In this document: positions 57,798 through 64,000 of the stretch, piece by piece
Position numbering within the stretch: position 1 is the first letter of the stretch
How the letters are laid out: each line of letters starts with the position of its first letter
NCBI RefSeq assembly: GCF_014650715.1
Contig: NZ_BMVM01000001.1
Span: 372,001-436,000 of the forward strand
Reading direction: 5' to 3'
DNA length: 64,000 nt
Origin: Streptomyces bluensis
GTDB taxonomy: Bacteria; Actinomycetota; Actinomycetes; Streptomycetales; Streptomycetaceae
Made by a program: the position numbers and the translations under genes
The notes under the pieces: model-generated
Database searches by the model: none
What the model saw: only the letters and a program-made list of their open reading frames with translations
What the model was told of the DNA's origin: nothing

Positions 57798-60173
57798 TCA
57801 GCCGGGCAGGGTGAGCGCGCAGGACTCCCCCGGGGCCACGGACACCGTACGGCCCGCGACGGCCACGGTGATCGGGGCCTCGTCGGAGTCGGGCACGGTG
57901 ATGTGCAACTCCCCCTGGCGCAGGTGCAGTCGCACACCCCAGTGGCCGCGGTAGCGGATCGAGAAGCCGTACTCCGACAGCTCCGGCAGCGGTACGGGGT
58001 CGAAGCAGAGCCTGTCGTCGCGGGCCTCCAGGCCGGTCAGACCCCGCTGGACGAGATCGACGGTGCCGGCCATGGCACCCAGGTGGATGCCCTCGCCCGT
58101 CGTCCCGCCGTGTACGTCGGCGATATCACCGGCCAGCGCCTCCTGCACGAACGCCCAGGCCCCCGCGCCCCTGGCCCGGGCCAGTACCCAGCCGTGGACC
58201 ACGCTGCTGAGGGTGGAGCCGTGGCTGGTGCGGGCCAGGTAGTGATCCACGGTGCGCCGCCACGTCGCGTCGTCCAGGCCGTACCCCAACTGCCCGAACA
58301 GCTCCTTGAGTTCGGCGGGAGGAAAGAGGTAACCGAGCATCAGGACATCGGCCTGTTTGGATGCCTGGTAGCGGTTGACGGAGTCGTCCTCGGCCTCCAG
58401 GATCCGGTCGAGGCGCCGGATGTCGCCGTAACGTTTCCGGTACCCCTCCCAGTCGAGCTCCGCGAGGTCGCCGTAGCCCGCGAACTGGCTGATGACGCCC
58501 TCGTGGAAGGGGATGTACAGCTTGCGGGAGACGTCTTCCCAGACGTCGGTCTCGGCGCGGTCCAGGCCGATGCGCTCGAACAGGTCACGACGTCGCGTCA
58601 CGGGCAGGGTCCGCGCCACGTCGAGGGCGCGGGCCAGGACCCAGGCGGCCGTGACGTTGGTGTACGCGTTGTCGTCGAGGCCCGGACCGGCCGCGCCGGG
58701 GTAGGCCTCGTGGTACTCGTCGGGGCCGACGACCCCGCGGATCCGGTAGCGGTCCAGCGTCTCGTCGTACACGGCGACGTCGGCCCAGAAGCGGGCGATC
58801 TGGATGACCGTCTCGGCGCCCTTGGTGTGCAGGAACTCCGTGTCGCCGGTCGCCTCGCAGTACCGCCACACGTTGTACGCGACCGCCGAGCCCACATGGT
58901 GCTCCAGCCGGGAGTGATCGGGCAGCCAGCGCCCCGAGCGCGGGTTGAGATGCAGCCACTGGGTCTCCTCGCGGCCGTCGCTTCCGCTCTGCCACGGGTA
59001 CATCGCGCCGCGGTGCCCGGCGTCGGCGGCGGCGAAGCAGGCGCGTTCCAGACGCCGGTGGCGGTAGGTCAGCAGGGCCCGGGACACCTCGGGGAAGTGC
59101 AGGTTCAGATACGGCAGCACGAACAGTTCGTCCCAGAAGACGTGCCCGCGGTACGCCTCGCCGTGCAGGCCCCGCGCGGGGACGCCCACGTCGAGCTCGG
59201 CGGTGTGCGGGGACAGCGTCTGGAGCACGTGGAAGAGGTGCAGGCGCAGTACCGCGCCCGCGCCGCCGGGGACGTCCGCCTCGGCGTTGCGCCACAACTG
59301 CCGCCAGGCCGTGCGGTGGGAGGCCAGCAGGGCGTCGACGTCACCGGCGCGCCGTACCCGGTCGACGGCGGCGTGCAGCGGGTCGCTGATCGCGGGGTCG
59401 CGGGAGGTGTGCAGGGCGACGGTCTTGTCGACGGTCACCGTGTGGCCGTCGGTCACGGCCACACGGAACGTCCGGGCGATCCGCCCGTCGCCCTTGACGG
59501 TGCCGGCCTCGGCCGGGGCGTCCACCACGGTCCGTGCGGCGAGGCCGATGCGGATGTCGGAGGTCCTGGTGCGGCAGCGCAGCCAGACCGGTCCGCGCGC
59601 CGAGGTGCCGGTGTGGACGTGCGTGAGGTGCCGGGAGGACAGCTCGCGGTACCGCTCGACTCCGGAGTTGGTGACCGTCCCGTCGAGCGCGGACTCCACT
59701 TCGATCTCCCCCGACCAGCCCTGGGGGGTCAACTCGGTGCGCAGCAGGGCCAGATGGGGGTCTCCCATATGGACGAGCCGGAGCTGCCGCACGGCCAGGC
59801 ACCGGCCGTCAGCGGCCTCGTAGCGCACGGTGCGCTCCAGAGTCCCCTCTCTCAGGCGCAGGCTCAGGTGGTGGTCGAGGACGGTGTGGAGGTCCGGGGA
59901 GAGCCAGTCACCGGAGGCGACACGGAAACGCAGGGGCAGCCAGTTGGGCAGGTTGACCATGTCCTCGTTCTCGACGCGGCGCCCCGCGATCTGTGAGGTG
60001 AGCCGGTTGTAGCAGCCCGCCGCGTACGTGCCCGGGTAGTGCACGGCGTCGGCCGTGCACTCGGGGGCGGCTCCGCGGGTCGCGAAGTAGCCGTTGCCGA
60101 GGGTGCACAGCGACTCGCGCAGCCGCTCCTGCGCCGGGTCGTAGCCCTCGTACTCCCAGATCCAGCCGCGCAT
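57798..60173 (-). CDS. Glycoside hydrolase family 65 protein (trehalose/maltose/kojibiose phosphorylase-like)
   Basis: This 791-residue protein has the three GH65 domains: an N-terminal beta-sandwich (GWIWEYEGYDPAQERLRESLCTLGNGYFATRGAAPE), an alpha/alpha barrel, and a small C-terminal beta domain. The barrel contains EAYRGHVFWDELFVLPYLNL, the catalytic-acid motif GVVGPDEYHEAYPG and YQASKQADVLMLGYLF. GH65 enzymes phosphorolyse or hydrolyse alpha-glucosides such as trehalose, maltose or kojibiose. KQADV with downstream Ser/Thr suggests the phosphorylase branch. GGAGGG precedes the ATG at 60173. The usual beta-phosphoglucomutase partner is not adjacent. Confidence 0.93.
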   Translation of the reverse strand: MRGWIWEYEGYDPAQERLRESLCTLGNGYFATRGAAPECTADAVHYPGTYAAGCYNRLTSQIAGRRVENEDMVNLPNWLPLRFRVASGDWLSPDLHTVLDHHLSLRLREGTLERTVRYEAADGRCLAVRQLRLVHMGDPHLALLRTELTPQGWSGEIEVESALDGTVTNSGVERYRELSSRHLTHVHTGTSARGPVWLRCRTRTSDIRIGLAARTVVDAPAEAGTVKGDGRIARTFRVAVTDGHTVTVDKTVALHTSRDPAISDPLHAAVDRVRRAGDVDALLASHRTAWRQLWRNAEADVPGGAGAVLRLHLFHVLQTLSPHTAELDVGVPARGLHGEAYRGHVFWDELFVLPYLNLHFPEVSRALLTYRHRRLERACFAAADAGHRGAMYPWQSGSDGREETQWLHLNPRSGRWLPDHSRLEHHVGSAVAYNVWRYCEATGDTEFLHTKGAETVIQIARFWADVAVYDETLDRYRIRGVVGPDEYHEAYPGAAGPGLDDNAYTNVTAAWVLARALDVARTLPVTRRRDLFERIGLDRAETDVWEDVSRKLYIPFHEGVISQFAGYGDLAELDWEGYRKRYGDIRRLDRILEAEDDSVNRYQASKQADVLMLGYLFPPAELKELFGQLGYGLDDATWRRTVDHYLARTSHGSTLSSVVHGWVLARARGAGAWAFVQEALAGDIADVHGGTTGEGIHLGAMAGTVDLVQRGLTGLEARDDRLCFDPVPLPELSEYGFSIRYRGHWGVRLHLRQGELHITVPDSDEAPITVAVAGRTVSVAPGESCALTLPG

Positions 60174-60295
60174 GCCCAGCCCTCCGCCACCCGTGGCTCC
60201 GCACCGGCGTGGACCACCGGACCTCGCCGTGATCAGCAGTTCACCATGGGTGGCCGTGGCACGGGACGGGCCCACGCCGAGGAGGGCGGGGCACG

Positions 60296-60364
60296 TAGGG
60301 CCTGTGTCGAAAGTGGCGCCTGCCGGGCGTCGTCCGGCAGGCGCCACTTTCGACGCAGGCCCTA
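60296..60364. repeat. 69-nt near-perfect palindrome with TA ends (MITE- or REP-like)
   Basis: 31-nt arms (60296-60326 and 60334-60364) differ at one position, which is a G-U wobble on the plus strand, around a 7-nt loop. Both outer ends read TAGGGCC...GGCCCTA. It lies in a divergent intergenic region, upstream of both neighbours, so it is not a terminator for either. Size, symmetry and TA flanks suggest a miniature inverted-repeat element or repetitive palindrome. Confidence 0.75.
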
Positions 60365-60381
60365 GGCTGCGTGACGAAGAT

Positions 60382-60411
60382 CGCGGTGCGGTCCGGCGCG
60401 TCCGCACCGCG
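60382..60411 (+). other. Second hairpin in the deaminase leader
   Basis: Perfect 10-bp arms (60382-60391 with 60402-60411) flank a 10-nt loop, ending 30 bp before the deaminase start. It could modulate translation or transcription of that gene. Confidence 0.5.
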
Positions 60412-60441
60412 TGGACGGTGTCACGAGAAGGGTGCGTAGAG

Positions 60442-60918
60442 ATGGTGGACGACTCCGAGCTGCGGTACCTGCGGCGGTGCGTGGAGCTGGCGACCGAGGC
60501 CCTTCAGGCCGGTGACGAGCCCTTCGGCTCGGTGCTCGTGGGCGCGGACGGCACGGTGCTGGCGGAGGACCACAACCGGGTGGCCTCCGGTGACCGCACC
60601 CGTCACCCGGAGTTCGAGCTGGCTCGCTGGTCGGCGGCGCACCTCACCCCCGAGGAGCGGGCCGCGGCGACCGTGTACACGTCGGGCGAGCACTGCCCGA
60701 TGTGCGCGGCCGCCCACGCGTGGGTGGGCCTCGGACGTATCGTGTACGTCGCCTCCTCCGAGCAACTCTCCTCCTGGCTCGCCGAGTTGGGGGTACCCGC
60801 ACCGCCGGTACGGACCCTGCCGGTCGCCGAGGTCGCTCCCGGTGTGACCGTCGAGGGCCCGATACCCGGGCTGGCGGAGGAGGTGTACGCCCTGCACCGC
60901 CGGTTCCACCAGGGGTGA
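60442..60918 (+). CDS. Nucleoside deaminase (CMP/dCMP deaminase fold)
   Basis: This 158-residue zinc deaminase has GDEPFGSVLVGADGTVLAEDHNRV, a HPEFE version of the catalytic H-x-E motif, and the zinc cysteines in TSGEHCPMCAAAHAW (PCxxC with His instead of Pro). Closest types are guanine deaminase and tRNA adenosine deaminase-like proteins of 150-160 residues. It acts on a free base or nucleoside in the cytosol. The ATG at 60442 is preceded by GAGAAGGG. It probably shares a transcript with the acyltransferase downstream. Confidence 0.88.
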   Translation: MVDDSELRYLRRCVELATEALQAGDEPFGSVLVGADGTVLAEDHNRVASGDRTRHPEFELARWSAAHLTPEERAAATVYTSGEHCPMCAAAHAWVGLGRIVYVASSEQLSSWLAELGVPAPPVRTLPVAEVAPGVTVEGPIPGLAEEVYALHRRFHQG

Positions 60919-60974
60919 CGGGGAGGAATGAGACCCGCGGGACGGGGCAGGCGGTCGGCGTTCCGTTCGTCGAG

Positions 60975-62111
60975 ATGCGGAGGATGTCCGGAGACGTGAC
61001 GCAGTACGCCCCGCCCCTGACGGTGCCCCCTGTCCGGGGAGCGCCGCCCGCCCGCAGGCCCTCGTTCAGGGACCCGTACTTCGACAACGCGAAGTACCTG
61101 ACGATCGTGCTGGTGGCGTGCGGGCACGCCTGGGAGCCGCTGACCCACGGCAGCCGGACGGCCACGGCCCTGTATCTGACCGTCTACGCCTTCCACATGC
61201 CCGCGTTCGCGCTGATCTCCGGGTACTTCTCGCGGAGCTTCGACATGGCGCCGGGCCGGCTGCGGCGGCTGCTGACGGGAGTGGTTCTGCCGTATGTCGT
61301 CTTCGAGACGGCGTACACGCTCTTCTACCGCTGGGCGCGGGACGACTGGGGGTATCCGCTGAGCCTGCTGGATCCCTGGTATGTGATGTGGTTCCTGATG
61401 GCGCTGTTCATCTGGCGGATCACCACTCCGGTCTGGCTGGCGCTGCGGTATCCACTGCCGGTCGCGCTCGGACTCGCCGTACTGGCCTCCGTGTCACCGG
61501 ACCTCGGCGGTGACATCTCGATCCAGCGGACCCTGCAGTTCCTGCCGTTCTTCGTGCTCGGACTGACGCTGCGGGCCGAGCACTTCGAGCGGCTGCGCAC
61601 CCGGCGGGTCCGGCTGTGGGCACTGCCCGTGGGGGTGGGCGCGCTGGTGGCGGCGTACGGGGTGGCGCCCTGGTTCAGCGCGTCCTGGTTCTACCACCGG
61701 GGTGCCGTCACGGGTCAGGGCGTGTCGCGCTGGGTGGGGCTGGTCAGTACGCCGGCGCTGTTCTGTCTGGCGCTGCTGCTGACGGCGTGTTTCCTGGCGT
61801 GGGTGCCGAAGCGGAAGACGTGGTTCACGGCGCTGGGCGCGGGGACGATGTACGGCTACCTGCTGCACGGCTTCGTCATCAAGTCGTCGCGCTTCTGGGA
61901 GTGGTACTCCCCTGCCTGGGTGCGTAGCCCGCTCGGTGAGCTCGTGGTGACGGCGCTGGCGGTCGGCGGGATCACACTGCTGTGCTCGCCGCCGGTGCGG
62001 GCGGTGTTCCGGTGCGTGGTCGAGCCGCGGATGGAGTGGGCGTTCCGCTCCTCCGGCACGAGCGTGCCCAGGGACGAGAGTGCGCCCCGGGAGGCCGCGC
62101 GGGCGCGCTGA
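60975..62111 (+). CDS. Acyltransferase 3 family membrane protein
   Basis: The protein has about 378 residues and around ten TMs. RDPYFDNAKYLTIVLVACGHAWEPL is the Acyl_transf_3 start with the conserved His, YAFHMPAFALISGYFS the second motif, and YGYLLHGFVI a late one. Such enzymes O-acylate sugars, polymers or glycolipids at the membrane. Starts at 60975, 60984 and a GTG at 60996 all fit; none is clearly best. The polar C-terminal tail (residues ~345-378) is cytoplasmic-like. It is tail-to-tail with the Gfo/Idh/MocA gene. Confidence 0.85.
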   Translation: MRRMSGDVTQYAPPLTVPPVRGAPPARRPSFRDPYFDNAKYLTIVLVACGHAWEPLTHGSRTATALYLTVYAFHMPAFALISGYFSRSFDMAPGRLRRLLTGVVLPYVVFETAYTLFYRWARDDWGYPLSLLDPWYVMWFLMALFIWRITTPVWLALRYPLPVALGLAVLASVSPDLGGDISIQRTLQFLPFFVLGLTLRAEHFERLRTRRVRLWALPVGVGALVAAYGVAPWFSASWFYHRGAVTGQGVSRWVGLVSTPALFCLALLLTACFLAWVPKRKTWFTALGAGTMYGYLLHGFVIKSSRFWEWYSPAWVRSPLGELVVTALAVGGITLLCSPPVRAVFRCVVEPRMEWAFRSSGTSVPRDESAPREAARAR

Positions 62112-62136
62112 CGGCCTCCTGGGGCGCGACGGGTTC

Positions 62137-63156
62137 TCAGCGATAGAACGCGGGCCGCTCGATCAGCTCGACCTCGACCCGGCCGCCCTCGGACTGGGCG
62201 CGGACGCCCGCCTCGCAGACCGCAGCGGTGGCGTAGCCGTCCCACACGCTGGGCCCGGTGACCTCGCCGCGCCGGGTGGCGTCCACCCATGCCTGGACCT
62301 GGCGGTCGTAGGCACCGGCGAACCGCTCCACGAAGTCCTGGGCGATGGTGCCGCCCCAGCGACCGGCCATGTCGGTGACGAGCGACTGCTCCTCGCCGAT
62401 ACGGGCGGTGCCGCGCTCGCAGACCGCCTCGGCCTTCACCTGGTAGCCGAAGCCGCAGTTGACGTTGATCTCGACGTCGACGATCGCGCCGCCGTCGGTC
62501 TCGAAGAGGACGAGCTGTGGGTCCGACAAGCCCTCGGGCGCGTTCTCGGAGGGCGTCGGGCGCAGGACGGTGACCGCCGTGATCTCCTGGTCGAGGAGCC
62601 AGCGGGTCACGTCCATCTCGTGCACCACCGAATCGTTGATGAGCATCGCGGTGGTGAAGCCGGGCGGGCTGGCGGCGTTGCGGTGCCGGTTGTGGAGCAT
62701 CAGCGGCCGGCCGAGCTGCCCGCTGTCGAGGAGCGCCTTGAGCTTCCTGTACTCGGCGTCGTAGCGCCGCATGAAGCCCACCTGGACCAGGCGGTGGCCC
62801 CGCTTCCGCTCGGCCTCCATCACCCGCAGCGCCGAGGCCGCGTCGGGGGTCAGCGGCTTCTCGCACAGCACCGGCAGGTCGTGCTCGAACGCCGTCAGCA
62901 GGGCCGCCTCGTGAGCGGGCCCCGGGGAGGCGATGAGCACGGCGTCGACGTCGCCCGCGGCCATGGCGGCGGCCGGGTCGGTGTACGCGGTGCAGCCGTC
63001 GATGCCGTCGGCGAGTCGCTTGGCCCGCTCGGGGTCGAGGTCCACGACGGCGGACACGCGCGCCCCGCTGATCACCTCGTCGATGCGGCGTACGTGATCG
63101 GCCCCCATCCGGCCGGTGCCGATGACGGCGACCCCGAGCGTTCCACGCTGAGTCAT
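62137..63156 (-). CDS. Gfo/Idh/MocA oxidoreductase, inositol 2-dehydrogenase-like
   Basis: This 339-residue NAD-dependent sugar/polyol dehydrogenase has the dinucleotide fold [18 protein letters not shown], then [23 protein letters not shown] with the EKP catalytic lysine. [19 protein letters not shown] has the substrate-binding H-x-x-D. It resembles myo- and scyllo-inositol 2-dehydrogenases. It lies 26 bp after an IolE-like isomerase gene on the same strand, supporting inositol or related polyol catabolism. The ATG at 63156 is the typical N-terminus. Confidence 0.9.
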   Translation of the reverse strand: MTQRGTLGVAVIGTGRMGADHVRRIDEVISGARVSAVVDLDPERAKRLADGIDGCTAYTDPAAAMAAGDVDAVLIASPGPAHEAALLTAFEHDLPVLCEKPLTPDAASALRVMEAERKRGHRLVQVGFMRRYDAEYRKLKALLDSGQLGRPLMLHNRHRNAASPPGFTTAMLINDSVVHEMDVTRWLLDQEITAVTVLRPTPSENAPEGLSDPQLVLFETDGGAIVDVEINVNCGFGYQVKAEAVCERGTARIGEEQSLVTDMAGRWGGTIAQDFVERFAGAYDRQVQAWVDATRRGEVTGPSVWDGYATAAVCEAGVRAQSEGGRVEVELIERPAFYR

Positions 63157-63182
63157 GGTGGGTGGTGGTCCCTTCGAGTGGG

Positions 63183-64000
63183 TCAGGCGCCGCAGGAGCG
63201 GAGGAACTTGCGGGTGCGGACCGCGATGGGCAGCGGCTTGTCCGGCTCGCAGGGGTACATGTCCTGCTCGACGATCGCGAACAGGTCCACGCCCAGCCCC
63301 TGGGCCGCCGTCAGGACCGGCTCCAGCTCCGGTACGCCCGCCGGGGGTTCGCACATCACACCGCGCTGGACCGCGGGGCCGAACGGAACGCCGTTGCGCA
63401 CCACGTCGGCCAGGATCTCCGGGTCCACCTGCTTGAGGTGCAGATAGCCGATGCGCTCGCCGTACGTCTCGATCAGCTTGACGCTGTCGCCGCCGCAGTA
63501 GGCGTAGTGCCCGGTGTCCAGGCAGAGGTTGACGAGACCCGAGTCCGTCGAGTCGAGGAAGCGCTCGACGTGCTCCTCGGTGTCGATGTGGGTGTCCGCG
63601 TGCGGGTGCACCACGATGTCGAGGCCGTACGTCTCCTTGACCTCGCGCCCGAGCCGCTCCATGCCCGTGCTGAGGTGGCCCCACTGCTCGGTGGTGAGTT
63701 CGGCCGGCTCGATGATCTCGGCGGTCTTGTCGTCCCGCCAGAACGACGGGATGACCACCAGGTGCTTGGCGCCCATGGCCTGGGTGAGCGCGGCGACCTG
63801 GCCCACGTGCTCCCAGGTGGCGTCCCAGACGGACGGGCCGCGGTGCAGCGAGGTGAAGACCGTGCCCGCCGACACCTTGAGGTCGCGCCGGGTGACCTCG
63901 TCGGTGAGCCGGGCCGGGTCGGTCGGCAGATAGCCGTACGGTCCGAGCTCGATCCAGGAGTAGCCGGCCTCGGCGACCTCGTCCAGGAACCGTTCCCAGG
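63183..64000 (-). CDS. Sugar phosphate isomerase/epimerase, IolE-like (5' end off window)
   Basis: The frame is open to the right edge, giving at least 272 residues of an AP-endonuclease-2-type TIM barrel. Metal-binding residues lie in [34 protein letters not shown] and [25 protein letters not shown] near the edge is the usual N-terminal strand. The family includes inosose dehydratases and isomerases (IolE, IolI). The neighbouring Gfo/Idh/MocA gene suggests both act in inositol catabolism; transport and other iol genes may lie to the right. Confidence 0.88.
   Translation of the reverse strand, partial: WERFLDEVAEAGYSWIELGPYGYLPTDPARLTDEVTRRDLKVSAGTVFTSLHRGPSVWDATWEHVGQVAALTQAMGAKHLVVIPSFWRDDKTAEIIEPAELTTEQWGHLSTGMERLGREVKETYGLDIVVHPHADTHIDTEEHVERFLDSTDSGLVNLCLDTGHYAYCGGDSVKLIETYGERIGYLHLKQVDPEILADVVRNGVPFGPAVQRGVMCEPPAGVPELEPVLTAAQGLGVDLFAIVEQDMYPCEPDKPLPIAVRTRKFLRSCGA

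Noticed and set aside
60296-60364. Terminator for GH65 or the deaminase
   Set aside because: Both genes point away from it, so it lies upstream of both; a terminator would have no obvious transcript to end unless an unannotated RNA exists.

Overview
The window is very GC-rich and gene-dense. Reading frames have strong third-position G/C bias, many genes have GTG or TTG starts, and ATGA/GTGA stop-start overlaps are common. The family content is typical of Streptomyces: XRE-DUF5753/DUF397 pairs, RsbW-like ATP-binding proteins, SpoIIE phosphatases, a clpP3/clpP4/popR locus, a GH19 chitinase behind DasR-like boxes, and SPW-repeat and AIM24 proteins. It looks like accessory chromosome, probably an arm region. 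From memory, S. coelicolor carries nsdB, clpP3/clpP4/popR and an RNase HI within a short span of its right arm, which would fit, but this was not checked by alignment. I saw no rRNA, tRNA, CRISPR array, intact insertion sequence, prophage or complete antibiotic gene cluster.

Layout. 1-8.0 kb: end of a SpoIIE phosphatase, a secreted GH64 beta-1,3-glucanase behind a perfect LacI-type operator, a methyltransferase, a kinase-like protein, an XRE/DUF397 pair, an NsdA/NsdB-like TPR regulator, and an RsbW-like ATPase coupled to flanking ORFs. 8.0-22 kb: housekeeping-like and redox genes (FGE-like protein, aldo/keto reductase, MFS exporter, NUDIX, FGGY sugar kinase, AIM24, AlkB-like, flavin monooxygenase, RNase HI, VOC, alcohol dehydrogenase) and a large GAF-SpoIIE-HATPase sensor. 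22.3-30.15 kb: a tight operon of peptide-type ABC importer, CocE/S15 hydrolase and TetR regulator, with a candidate operator upstream and a strong terminator downstream. 30.4-35.5 kb: VOC protein, epoxide hydrolase, the clpP3-clpP4-popR locus with its regulatory palindrome, a methyltransferase and an unknown protein. 35.9-46 kb: a decayed quinone reductase, a divergent aldo/keto reductase-LysR pair, a GT39-like membrane glycosyltransferase, a TipA-like MerR coupled to a UGT glycosyltransferase, a secreted beta-helix protein, and a fused sigma-like/zinc-finger/TM/ricin protein. 46-53 kb: a well-initiated 16-residue ORF, DinB protein, VOC, PI-PLC-like lectin protein, GH19 chitinase, a divergent XRE-methionine aminopeptidase pair, gene debris and a metallo-beta-lactamase-fold protein. 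53.4-64 kb: WYL regulator/VOC divergent pair, SPW and GlsB membrane proteins, two GNATs, GH65 phosphorylase/hydrolase, a striking 69-nt near-perfect palindrome, a deaminase, an acyltransferase and the start of an inositol/sugar catabolism pair.

Recurring themes are polysaccharide use (GH64, GH19, GH65, beta-helix, ricin lectins), sensing through SpoIIE/HATPase modules, and compact regulator-effector pairs with visible operators. The observations I rate highest are the second ClpP lacking its catalytic histidine next to a PopR box, the sigma/zinc-finger/TM/lectin fusion, the MerR-UGT pair, the importer-hydrolase-TetR operon with its operator, and the 69-nt palindrome sitting in a divergent promoter region where a terminator would serve neither neighbour.
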